Assembly: GCA_017457295.1 (NCBI GenBank)
Contig: JAFTHS010000007.1
Location: 1 to 48,113 of the forward strand
Source: Paludibacteraceae bacterium
GTDB lineage: Bacteria; Bacteroidota; Bacteroidia; Bacteroidales; Paludibacteraceae
Reading direction: 5' to 3'
DNA length: 48,113 bases
In this document: in pieces, positions 1 through 6,491 of the stretch
How the letters are laid out: the number at the start of each line of letters is the position of its first letter
How positions within the stretch are numbered: position 1 is the first letter of the stretch
Program-made: the position numbers and the translations under genes
Notes under the pieces: model-generated
The model's input: the letters and a program-made list of their open reading frames with translations, nothing else
Told to the model about the DNA's origin: nothing
Database searches by the model: none

Positions 1-1
1 A

Positions 2-325
2 CGTGGAGGCAACGAGAGTGCCATGTTTCAGGGCGAAGGCATCTCTTCTTCAGCTCTGCAACCCAACGATAGAATAGAAGTCTGCTGGCAACCCAATCGT
101 AGGTGCGTATTCTGCTATTTAGGTAATAACCAATTTGTTGTGGAAGAATCAAAAAATGCCAAATTGCACATAGGCGACCGCTTTAGCGCTGCCACTTTTA
201 TGGTGGGACACCCTATGTATTTAGATAATCTGCTTCTCTCTGATGGCACCTGCACTTCCTATGTTGCAGGCAAACGCCACGGCCTCACTTCCGTCACCAT
301 TCTAAACAATTCTACACCACTCTAA
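2..325 (+). CDS. C-terminal part of an unidentified protein (5' partial)
   Basis: The reading frame is open to the left edge of the window, so the ATG at 23 may be internal and the gene probably starts outside. The visible ~108 residues are soluble, with no membrane segment. They include a Cys-containing stretch (PNRRCVFCYLG) and a beta-rich look (NQFVVEES, SAATFMVG). I recognise no family. The stop codon lies inside the start of the 10-bp tandem repeat that separates it from the kinase gene 62 bp downstream. Same strand and lack of a promoter between them suggest co-transcription with the kinase. Confidence 0.5.
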   Translation, partial: RGGNESAMFQGEGISSSALQPNDRIEVCWQPNRRCVFCYLGNNQFVVEESKNAKLHIGDRFSAATFMVGHPMYLDNLLLSDGTCTSYVAGKRHGLTSVTILNNSTPL

Positions 326-381
326 ACAACTGCTACACAACCCTATACAACCCTACACAACTCTACACCACTCTACACAAC
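301..381. repeat. Tandem repeat, period 10 bp, eight units
   Basis: Eight imperfect copies of a unit like TCTACACAAC run head to tail (units start at 301, 311, 321, 331, 342, 352, 362 and 372; one unit is 11 bp). The array covers the last codons of the upstream gene and ends 6 bp before the kinase start codon. It is one of five intergenic arrays in the window with a 10-11 bp period. Confidence 0.9.
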
Positions 382-387
382 ACTCTC

Positions 388-1455
388 ATGGACCTCTCTG
401 ATTCTGGCTTCATATCACCCGCAGCTTTCTCTGCCGAATGGCAGGATATCACGCTCTTTCAGCAGCGCAATCACAACTATCTGTACACCGCCTCTCGCTA
501 TGGCAAACGCTATGTGTTGAAGGGCTTATCTGCTGATTGCCAGTCATTAACAGATATGCTGCTCCTTCAGCAGAAGGAGTTCTCGTTGGGCATCACGCTC
601 AGCCATCCCAATATCGCAGAAACCTATTCTTTGGAAGAGGTTGCAGAGTGCGGTAGGTGTATCGTGATGGAGTATGTGGATGGCATCACATTGGCGGAAT
701 GGCTCGCTACCAACCCTTCTCATTCGGCACGCCAGCGCGTTATGCTACAGCTCTTAGATGCGTTGGAGTATATCCATTCTCTACAACTCGTCCATCATGA
801 CCTCAAGAGCAGCAATATCCTTATCACCCGCAATGGGCAGAATGTCAAACTCATTGATTTCGGACTGAGCGAACTGGACACCACCAATCCGCAGAACGAT
901 ATCCAGCATGACATACAGAAGTTCGGGCAGACATTGCAACTGCTTTTCCCTTCTCGTTACAAACGCCTCTGTCAGCAATGTCAAAACGGACACTTTGCCA
1001 ATATGGCAGCTATCCGCCTCTCTATCGAAAAACGCCAACGCCGCCAAAAATACATCCCTTATATCATTGCAACAATCATTTTGATTATCAGTGCTTTGCT
1101 ATCTATTCATACCTATTGCCTTTACCAAGAATCCGAGCAGATGGCACAAGTGGCAAACGAGTATGCACAAAAGCAGCAGCGCGAGCAAGAGATGATAGCG
1201 CAGATACACCGATTGGTGGATTTGGAAACCGAAAAACTGCAATATATAGCTGATACTTCTGCATCGTATATGGTTTTCTGCCAACAACTCCAGAATTTAT
1301 GGGAATCGCAAGCGCAAGTGCGTGACTCGCTTGCTAATTGTTATGCCGATAATACAGACTTGAAGTATCGCTACGTAGAAATCTGGGCACAGGAATTTGG
1401 TACTCGAGTAATGCAAATCGACTCCCAAGTCAAGCAAACCAAACCTCTTTATTAA
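388..1455 (+). CDS. Membrane-anchored eukaryotic-like Ser/Thr protein kinase
   Basis: A 355-residue Hanks-type kinase. Visible landmarks are the beta3 lysine in YVLKG (Lys45), a likely alpha-C Glu64, a hinge VMEYVDG (93-99), the catalytic loop HHDLKSSN (Asp138, Asn143) with HHD in place of HRD, and the DFG motif at 157-159. The glycine-rich loop is poorly conserved and the C-lobe is short, ending near residue 215. One transmembrane segment (about 222-245) follows a basic KRQRRQK stretch. A Gln/Glu-rich, probably coiled-coil tail of ~110 residues follows and should be periplasmic. The layout of cytoplasmic kinase plus external sensor is that of PknB-like receptors, but without PASTA repeats. 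The key catalytic residues are present, so activity is plausible; the substrate is unknown. Confidence 0.85.
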   Translation: MDLSDSGFISPAAFSAEWQDITLFQQRNHNYLYTASRYGKRYVLKGLSADCQSLTDMLLLQQKEFSLGITLSHPNIAETYSLEEVAECGRCIVMEYVDGITLAEWLATNPSHSARQRVMLQLLDALEYIHSLQLVHHDLKSSNILITRNGQNVKLIDFGLSELDTTNPQNDIQHDIQKFGQTLQLLFPSRYKRLCQQCQNGHFANMAAIRLSIEKRQRRQKYIPYIIATIILIISALLSIHTYCLYQESEQMAQVANEYAQKQQREQEMIAQIHRLVDLETEKLQYIADTSASYMVFCQQLQNLWESQAQVRDSLANCYADNTDLKYRYVEIWAQEFGTRVMQIDSQVKQTKPLY

Positions 1456-1477
1456 TAATAAAGAGCAGTAATATAAG

Positions 1478-1507
1478 AAAAAATCGCTCAATCGGAGCGA
1501 TTTTTTT
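1478..1507 (+). terminator. Rho-independent terminator of the kinase gene
   Basis: Stem AATCGCTC / GAGCGATT with a short ATCG loop, flanked by an A-run and followed by seven T. It sits 23 bp after the kinase stop codon. Confidence 0.9.
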
Positions 1508-1538
1508 GTATATATGCTAAAAAAATAGTATCTTTGCG
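1505..1538 (+). promoter_or_regulatory. Bacteroidota-type promoter (-7 TATCTTTG) for the candidate RNA
   Basis: TATCTTTG at 1531-1538 matches the TAnnTTTG -7 box; a TTTG lies at 1505-1508 (22 bp spacing, slightly long). No convincing coding start follows for more than 500 bp. The promoter therefore most likely drives the structured RNA downstream, starting near 1545. Confidence 0.6.
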
Positions 1539-1544
1539 CCCGAA

Positions 1545-1857
1545 AAGATGATAGTAATATAAAATATTCCTCAATAGGTAAGCAAGCGTGCCGACCTAAT
1601 CTTTTCACGACATAGATAAAGTAGCATTTGCTATTTGTTCGCTAACATACCTTGAAACCTGAGAAATTTCAATTTGTATAGCGTCAATTGGGGCACGAAT
1701 GAGTAGAATCATTGTTGCCGATTGGTGGTATATTTGTATGTGTATTCCGAATAAATGAGCGAATGCCCACGTGTAGGCGTGGGCGATTCGTTGTTTGGAT
1801 GCACGGGTTTTCTCAGGACCTCAAGGTATGGACAAGGAATCGTTCATGCCTTTTTTT
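1545..1857 (+). ncRNA. Candidate structured non-coding RNA (possibly 6S-like / Bacteroidales-1 type)
   Basis: A 560-bp gap between genes holds a compact RNA-like design. CATACCTTGA (1646-1655) plus CCTGAGAAA (1658-1666) pair perfectly with TTTCTCAGG (1809-1817) plus TCAAGGTATG (1821-1830), a 19-bp helix with one small internal loop closing a 185-nt domain. Inside are a hairpin around AATGA/TCATT with outer CAAT/ATTG and GGCA/TGCC pairs (about 1686-1727) and a GC-rich hairpin GCCCACG/CGTGGGC (1765-1783). A 5' hairpin GAAAAGAT/ATCTTTTC lies just after the promoter. A weak AAGG/CCTT hairpin with seven T ends the unit at ~1857. The ~185-nt closed domain, own promoter and terminator resemble 6S-type RNA; the Bacteroidales-1 motif is another candidate. 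I cannot assign the family by eye. Confidence 0.5.
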
Positions 1858-1955
1858 GTGCGCCAAACTGCCAAATATAGCACGAAAACCATGCCACTAA
1901 TACCCTTTGGCAGACCCATGGCAGCCAAAAGAACCAACTTGAACCAACGCATTCC

Positions 1956-1986
1956 TTGCCCGCCCAACAAAAAAACACTACCTTTG
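1956..1986 (+). promoter_or_regulatory. Promoter of the WG-repeat lipoprotein gene
   Basis: TTG at 1956-1958, 20 bp spacer, TACCTTTG at 1979-1986: the standard Bacteroidota -33/-7 pair. The 5' leader to the ATG at 2066 is about 70 nt. Confidence 0.75.
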
Positions 1987-2065
1987 CAGAGCAAATGGAA
2001 TGACTAAGGAGAAAACCGAAAAGCCTTGATAAAAGTGAGTAGGTGTCATTAAAAAAATAAATATT

Positions 2066-3007
2066 ATGAAACAAAAACATTATGTTATTGGAACAGTTAT
2101 GTTCATGAGTTTGTTGATGTTGTCAGCTTGTTCAGCTTGTGGCAGCAAAGAAAATGGTCCGGCGGAAGATGTACTTTCGGAGGAAGTTTATTCTCGTGTT
2201 GTAAGTACATATGACCGTGTATATGATTTTTACGATGGTGTGGCAGTCGTAAGAATTACAGATGAGAAGTATCAATCAAAATACGGTGCGATCAATACCA
2301 GTGGGGAAGTTGTTATTCCAACTGAATACGATGACGTTAGGAATTGCCATGAAGGAAGATGTGTTGTGCGAATTGGTAGTTCGCTCTTTGGAAAATATGG
2401 CGTGATAGATGCTACTGGCAAAGTAATTGTAGAACCAACTTCCAGTTATGAGAGAATTGGAGATTTTGCAAATGGTTTGGCAGTTGTGAAGGACGCAAAA
2501 TCAAATTTATGGGGTTATATTAATCTCGATGGAGAAGTGGCTATCCCTTTGACCTACAAGGATGCATATTCTTTTTCGGAGGGCCTTGCATGTGTAGAAG
2601 TGAAAGCCAATAAATATGGCTACATCAATGAAAAAGGTGAGGTTGTAATCCCAACAACTTTTGATGTTGCCAAATCATTCTCAGAAGGATTAGCAGTAGT
2701 AAAAAAAGCAAAAAAAGAAATGGTGATAGATAAAGATGGCGAGATTATATATACACTACCTAAAAATCAAGAATTCTATGGTAAAGAGTATCATGATGGA
2801 TTGATTCGTGTTGTAAAAGACCGAGATGGTGATTGGTGGAGTGATGAAGATCAAAGCTGTGGCTATCTTGATACTAAGGGAGAGGTAGTGATTGATTTTA
2901 TATATGATGATGCAGACGACTTTGAAGATGGAATTGCATACGTAGAGATAAACGATGAGGTTTTTTGTATCAATACCAAAGGAAAGGTAGTGGAATGTGA
3001 CTATTAA
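2066..3007 (+). CDS. WG-repeat lipoprotein
   Basis: 313 residues. The N-terminus is a lipoprotein signal (hydrophobic 8-19, lipobox LSAC, lipidated Cys22). The rest is about six WG-type repeats of ~40 residues, each with an 'F..GLA.V' strand, a 'YGYIN..GEVVIP' core and a 'YD.A..F' end (repeats near 52, 92, 135, 172, 205 and 270). Such repeats build beta-rich surface scaffolds seen in secreted proteins of gut and oral bacteria. The binding partner is unknown. It has its own promoter and no co-directional partner except the decayed lipoprotein downstream. Confidence 0.85.
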   Translation: MKQKHYVIGTVMFMSLLMLSACSACGSKENGPAEDVLSEEVYSRVVSTYDRVYDFYDGVAVVRITDEKYQSKYGAINTSGEVVIPTEYDDVRNCHEGRCVVRIGSSLFGKYGVIDATGKVIVEPTSSYERIGDFANGLAVVKDAKSNLWGYINLDGEVAIPLTYKDAYSFSEGLACVEVKANKYGYINEKGEVVIPTTFDVAKSFSEGLAVVKKAKKEMVIDKDGEIIYTLPKNQEFYGKEYHDGLIRVVKDRDGDWWSDEDQSCGYLDTKGEVVIDFIYDDADDFEDGIAYVEINDEVFCINTKGKVVECDY

Positions 3008-3043
3008 TCAACTAATTATTAACATTATAAAACTTTTTTATTT

Positions 3044-3294
3044 ATAAAAAAATATTTATTTAACCTTTTGTGCAGCATGCATGTTGACTTTAGGTTCATG
3101 TAGCAAATCGAAAGATGCAACACTAACCCCTCTCTAGCCTTTCCTCTTTTTCTGATGTCTATGATGAGGTAAATGACCTATATAATGAGGCCATGAAAGA
3201 AGCTTCTGACATGTATGATGAAGCCCTCAAAGAGGCTGAGGAGATGTACGAAGATGCTTACGAACAAGCTTTAGAAGCTTTTGATGTTTGGTGA
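3044..3294 (+). pseudogene. Decayed small acidic lipoprotein gene
   Basis: Translation in successive frames gives a lipoprotein. An ATA (3044) stands where ATG would be, then KKYLFNLLC. After a shift near 3071-3077 comes ACMLTLGSCSKSKD, a clear lipobox with Cys at 3099-3101. That frame stops at 3135. After a second shift near 3130 it continues as SDVYDEVNDLYNEAMKEAS and a heptad-like acidic helix ending ALEAFDVW, stop 3292-3294. The lost start plus two frame changes argue for a pseudogene. The family is a short charged coiled-coil lipoprotein; function unknown. A terminator follows directly. Confidence 0.6.
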
Positions 3295-3317
3295 TCAAAC
3301 ACCTTCAATAATCAAGA

Positions 3318-3348
3318 CAGGTGAGCTTAATGGCTCACCTGATTTTTT
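3318..3348 (+). terminator. Rho-independent terminator
   Basis: Perfect 9-bp stem CAGGTGAGC / GCTCACCTG, loop TTAATG, then six T. It ends the lipoprotein/pseudogene transcript. Confidence 0.9.
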
Positions 3349-3436
3349 AACGTAGCTTTCAGTTCGTGCCCAGCCAGGTCGGGGAAGAATTTAACTATTC
3401 AAAGAATAATCAGACATCGCATCTTATGAATATAAG

Positions 3437-3468
3437 CACGCAGGTGGGCAATCAAGCCCACCTGCGTG
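3437..3468. other. Strong 13-bp hairpin between convergent genes
   Basis: Perfect stem CACGCAGGTGGGC / GCCCACCTGCGTG with loop AATCAA. It has no T-run on either strand, so it is not a classical terminator. Its core (CAGGTGGGC) is close to the stem of the terminator 119 bp upstream (CAGGTGAGC). It lies between the ends of converging transcripts and may be a transcription stop or a 3' RNA stabiliser. Confidence 0.6.
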
Positions 3469-3493
3469 TTATAGAGCAATACTCCAAAAAGTT

Positions 3494-3516
3494 TTCTTTG
3501 ACGTATTGTAGAGAAA
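3494..3516 (-). repeat. 23-bp direct repeat, copy 1 (just after the first fic gene)
   Basis: A 23-bp sequence starting TTCTTTGACG on the plus strand is identical at 4856-4878. Each copy lies just downstream of the stop codon of one of the two fic genes (1 bp and 17 bp after the stop). Confidence 0.9.
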
Positions 3517-3517
3517 G

Positions 3518-4546
3518 TCAAAAATATTCGCTTACAGCAAATTCAAATTGTGAGATGAAAATTTGCTTGAAGGCATGCAGATTATTTTGCTCGTAGAAGA
3601 TCAACATCGCTTTCTTGTAATCTATTGAATCTACTGTGCGGAATGACAAAGGGCAATAACTATGAGCAATCAGCAATGCGTTGCTCGTGATGCGAGCTGT
3701 ACGCTTGTTGCCGTCCGTAAAAGGTTGAATATAACTTAGCAATAGCAATGTTAATAATGCCTTTTCAAATACATTACTTTTACTATTTATCAAATCACAC
3801 GTAGCTTGCATGGCTTCGCGAATTTGAAACTCATTATCCAACGGACGATAGTTGGTTCCCGTAATGCCCACACGACGATAACGCAATCCCTTTTCCACGG
3901 ACAACTCTTTGGTTAGCAATGAGTGTATATCTTCTATATGGCCAATAGTCAGTGTCTGGAGATAATCAGGATTATCCAACACAAAGCGCAAAGCATCTTT
4001 ATGATTTAGCAACATTACTGCCTCCTCTTTGGTTTTGCCATCCGCCGTTTTGCTCTCACGCAAAAGGCGTTCGGTTTCTAAGAGAGAATAGGTGTTACCT
4101 TCTATCTGTGAGGACTTCCAACTGAGATCTATGCCCAATCGTTCCATCTCTTTGCGATAGTCGCCATCTGTCATCTCCGTCAAATGGCGACGGAATGTAT
4201 TATGCAATGATTGCAGATGTTCCTGTTCTGTAGGTGTAAATAATTCTACTTCTGGCAATAGACGAGTGACAAGATCAAAATTAAAACTTGTTTGCACTTG
4301 ACGCTCATCAATGTCATTCGCAAAGTAGGTATCTAGATTTATAGGCATCAACAAATGTGCTTGCGATGACAAACTATAGCGAGTAGCTTTGTTCTGGCCA
4401 GTCACGGTGATTGTTCCATTACGGACCTCTGCTGCAAGATAACGTTTCATCGTAGCATCACTGCCCGTAAAAACCAATCCATCAATGATATCCTTACGCG
4501 AAGAATTAGGATGGAAATGCAGATATTGTAATATCTCTTTATTCAT
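3518..4546 (-). CDS. Fic family protein with N-terminal winged helix; catalytic His replaced by Gln
   Basis: 342 residues. Residues 1-60 look like a small wHTH (RKDIIDGLVFTGSDATMKRY). The Fic domain covers about 110-330. The inhibitory motif SxxxEGN is present as SSQIEGN (145-151), of the N-terminal (class II) self-inhibited type. The Fic signature normally reads HPFxDGNxRxxR; here it is QPFTDGNKRTAR (274-285), with CAA (Gln) where the catalytic His is expected. The phosphate-binding GN and Arg residues are kept. Fic enzymes usually transfer AMP to a protein hydroxyl; loss of the general base may alter or abolish this. A promoter and an inverted repeat lie just upstream. Confidence 0.85.
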   Translation of the reverse strand: MNKEILQYLHFHPNSSRKDIIDGLVFTGSDATMKRYLAAEVRNGTITVTGQNKATRYSLSSQAHLLMPINLDTYFANDIDERQVQTSFNFDLVTRLLPEVELFTPTEQEHLQSLHNTFRRHLTEMTDGDYRKEMERLGIDLSWKSSQIEGNTYSLLETERLLRESKTADGKTKEEAVMLLNHKDALRFVLDNPDYLQTLTIGHIEDIHSLLTKELSVEKGLRYRRVGITGTNYRPLDNEFQIREAMQATCDLINSKSNVFEKALLTLLLLSYIQPFTDGNKRTARITSNALLIAHSYCPLSFRTVDSIDYKKAMLIFYEQNNLHAFKQIFISQFEFAVSEYF

Positions 4547-4575
4547 ATTCTTCAGGTGATTTTTAATTTGCGGCG

Positions 4576-4583
4576 CAAAGATA
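4576..4583 (-). promoter_or_regulatory. -7 box of the first fic gene
   Basis: The minus strand reads TATCTTTG 30 bp before the ATG at 4546. No good TTTG -33 box is seen at 20 bp; the region there is A/T-rich and contains the inverted repeat at 4600-4654. Confidence 0.6.
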
Positions 4584-4599
4584 CTACTTTTTTTTGATT

Positions 4600-4654
4600 T
4601 TGCGGCTCATTTTGAGCAAAAAAAACAAAAAAACTTACTTTTTTTGAGCCGCAA
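4600..4654. repeat. 10-bp inverted repeat at the first fic promoter
   Basis: TTGCGGCTCA (4600-4609) and TGAGCCGCAA (4645-4654) are perfect inverted arms 35 bp apart, with a smaller GCTCA/TGAGC hairpin nested in the left arm. It covers the area where the -33 contact and a regulator of the fic gene would sit. The wHTH domain of the Fic protein itself is a candidate ligand (inference). Confidence 0.6.
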
Positions 4655-4740
4655 GAGCTAAAGCGCAAGCATTTGGATAAAAAAACAACTATTTTTCTCT
4701 GCAATACTGCAAATACAATTGACATTAGTGAAGAATAGAT

Positions 4741-4836
4741 ATGGAAAAATTAACAACACAACAGGAAGATATTATTTGTGAATTACTTCATTGTTCATAT
4801 GCCTACGAGTGCTGGAATATCTTTTGCCAAAAATAA
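4741..4836 (+). CDS. 31-residue ORF, possible remnant of a regulator N-terminus
   Basis: ATG at 4741 to TAA at 4834 encodes MEKLTTQQEDIICELLHCS... . The start resembles the first helix of BlaI/MecI-like repressors (MEKLT.QEE). No helix-turn-helix follows, so it is either a truncated remnant or chance. It lies in a 349-bp gap between the two fic genes; nothing else coding is visible there. Confidence 0.25.
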   Translation: MEKLTTQQEDIICELLHCSYAYECWNIFCQK

Positions 4837-4855
4837 CGGCTTGCGTTTAAGTATA

Positions 4856-4878
4856 TTCTTTGACGTATTGTAGAGAAA
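4856..4878 (-). repeat. 23-bp direct repeat, copy 2 (just after the second fic gene)
   Basis: Identical to 3494-3516 and in the same place relative to a fic stop codon (17 bp downstream). The shared 3' element suggests that the two fic units descend from one module or share a 3' signal. Confidence 0.9.
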
Positions 4879-4895
4879 AGTTCCAATCGCAATCC

Positions 4896-5990
4896 TTACA
4901 TGGACGGTGTGATAAACACTCGCCATGAGCCATTGGTACTACCGCGCTCGATATAATGCTTGTCTTGCAATTGGTTAACTAACTTTTTGACCGCCGACAT
5001 ATTGATGCCTAACTCCTGCTGGATATGTTCCAATGTCAAGACTGGCTCTGTCATCATGAGCATTAAGATCTTGCTATAGTTAGAGGAACGGAATTCTACT
5101 TTTTCGCCATCATACCACCATAGATTCTCATCATGTTCAGTCAAAAAACAAACATTCGTATATACCTCATGCGCCACTAATCGTTTGAAATACTGCACGA
5201 AAGGTCGAATCTCTTGTAGCGAAGCATGAGCACCGTCACTTGGTATATTACCAACAAACAAGTCTGCTGCATGTAGAGCCTCAAGATACTCGTCTTTATT
5301 GCGGCTGCGCACTACTATCATTGGATAATCATGTCGCGTAAGAATATAGTTAACCAATAGTCGTGCTATACGCCCATTACCATCTTCAAACGGGTGGATA
5401 CGGATATAACGATAGTGAAACAATGCTGCTAACTCTACGGGTGAATATTTGCCTTCCTTTTCTGCCTGATTATACCAATCTACCAAGTCAGTCATCAATG
5501 CAGGTGTTTCTTCAGGAGAAGCATACTCAAATCGATCACCATAGCGAGTGATCACACTATTTGGGCGAGTCTTGTACTGTCCGGCATGAATCACATAGCT
5601 TGTTTGTTGCCCATTGCGTAATTGTTTATATACGGTATAATCCTCCCGTAATAAGGTATGGTGCAGTGTACGAATAAAATTAACCGTTAGTGGTGTCTCT
5701 TTGATAAGTGCTTCTTCTGACATCATTCTGAGCGTGACATTGCTCGCAGTCATATCCTGTACATCTTTTACATTGGCTTCGCCTATCACTTTTCCAAATA
5801 GCAACAATATCTCTGTTTGACCGTAGGTCAGCGTGTTGCCTTCAATATGGTTGCTATTGTAGTTAAAATCAATGGTAAACCGACGACTCAACTTCTGTTG
5901 GTCGTTTTCAGTTAAGGGTTGCAGTTTGCGCCATGCCTCTATGGCTTTTTCAAGAGTTAAATACCTCATAGTGGATATGATTTTTGACAA
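4896..5990 (-). CDS. Fic family protein (adenylyltransferase type) with C-terminal winged helix
   Basis: 364 residues. The inhibitory helix motif SNHIEGN is at 46-52, at the N-terminus (class II). The Fic domain covers about 60-260 with the complete signature HPFEDGNGRIAR (199-210), so AMP transfer from ATP to a target Ser/Thr/Tyr is expected, held in check by Glu50. A C-terminal wHTH (about 305-360, LTLEHIQQELGINMSAVKKLVNQL) suggests DNA binding or target recruitment. This is the common Fic-wHTH architecture of Bacteroidota. Met8 (MRYLTL) is an alternative start. It has its own promoter at 6032-6039. Confidence 0.9.
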   Translation of the reverse strand: MSKIISTMRYLTLEKAIEAWRKLQPLTENDQQKLSRRFTIDFNYNSNHIEGNTLTYGQTEILLLFGKVIGEANVKDVQDMTASNVTLRMMSEEALIKETPLTVNFIRTLHHTLLREDYTVYKQLRNGQQTSYVIHAGQYKTRPNSVITRYGDRFEYASPEETPALMTDLVDWYNQAEKEGKYSPVELAALFHYRYIRIHPFEDGNGRIARLLVNYILTRHDYPMIVVRSRNKDEYLEALHAADLFVGNIPSDGAHASLQEIRPFVQYFKRLVAHEVYTNVCFLTEHDENLWWYDGEKVEFRSSNYSKILMLMMTEPVLTLEHIQQELGINMSAVKKLVNQLQDKHYIERGSTNGSWRVFITPSM

Positions 5991-6003
5991 ATGTTTGCAT
6001 TAA

Positions 6004-6021
6004 GGTGGCTATTCGGCCACC
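6004..6021 (-). other. Hairpin in the 5' leader of the second fic gene
   Basis: GGTGGC / GCCACC, a 6-bp GC-rich stem with a 6-nt loop, lies between the -7 box (6032-6039) and the start codon (5990). It might affect translation. Confidence 0.4.
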
Positions 6022-6031
6022 ATTTCGGGTG

Positions 6032-6039
6032 CAAAGGTA
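6032..6039 (-). promoter_or_regulatory. -7 box of the second fic gene
   Basis: The minus strand reads TACCTTTG, a perfect TAnnTTTG box, about 42 bp before the ATG at 5990. Confidence 0.7.
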
Positions 6040-6337
6040 CTACAAAAAATGCACATACGCAAGCAAAGCGAGCCTTTTTTTGAAAAATAATAGATTTTAT
6101 CTATTGAAGCAGCTTCTCTGCTACTCGTTGGAAGCTGGCTTACATAAGAGTATGCAGAGGGGCAGATTCATAAGGCGAAGCCGTATTTTTCAAAACAGGC
6201 GAGCGCCGCTGGAGTATGGGCTGCATTGAGCGAACGTAGCTACGGGGGAATTGCTGAGTAAGAGTTTGAGCTTTTGCGAAAACAATTGCTCGGCAAGGCA
6301 GATGTCCGAAGGTACAACAAAAAATGCACATACGCAA
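6036..6337. repeat. Pair of 27-bp near-identical direct repeats bracketing an unexplained 248-bp segment
   Basis: 6036-6062 and 6311-6337 differ at one of 27 positions (GGTACTAC against GGTACAAC at the start). The left copy includes the promoter of the second fic gene; the right copy has a damaged -7 (minus strand TACCTTCG). The segment between holds small palindromes (ATAGAT/ATCTAT at 6090-6104, CGTAGCTACG at 6235-6244) but no convincing gene. I found no coding sequence anywhere in 5991-6634; short minus-strand frames there look like chance. Confidence 0.6.
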
Positions 6338-6456
6338 ATATTTAGGCAAAAATATCGAATTTTCTGCACATAAACAATATATAACAATGCGTAAAATACT
6401 GCATTTTTTCAGCACAATATTCAGCACGCACAATTTTTTTTCAAAAAAAATCACTC

Positions 6457-6491
6457 ACGCGGGAAGTCCAGTAAACACTGTGCTTCCGCGT
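6457..6491 (-). other. Long imperfect hairpin, possible minus-strand terminator or small RNA
   Basis: ACGCGG-GAAG...CAGT aaac ACTG...CTTC-CGCGT forms a ~14-bp stem with one bulge and one mismatch. Read on the minus strand it is followed after 7 nt by eight T. No gene on the minus strand runs into it from the right, so it may belong to an untranslated RNA. Confidence 0.4.

Noticed and set aside
1646-1680. TPP riboswitch (CTGAGA-like string) in the RNA candidate
   Set aside because: The other conserved TPP blocks are missing and no thiamine gene follows.
1712-2007. Short plus-strand and minus-strand frames in the 1.5-2.1 kb gap
   Set aside because: They overlap the structured RNA candidate, show no family resemblance and lack suitable start context.
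3366-3596. 76-codon plus-strand frame over the 3437 hairpin and the fic1 3' end
   Set aside because: It covers a hairpin and runs antisense into the real fic gene; no family resemblance.
6140-6454. Minus-strand frames in the gap between fic2 and the sirtuin
   Set aside because: Two overlapping frames of similar length with atypical composition and no recognisable domain; they include the direct repeat and promoter-like DNA.
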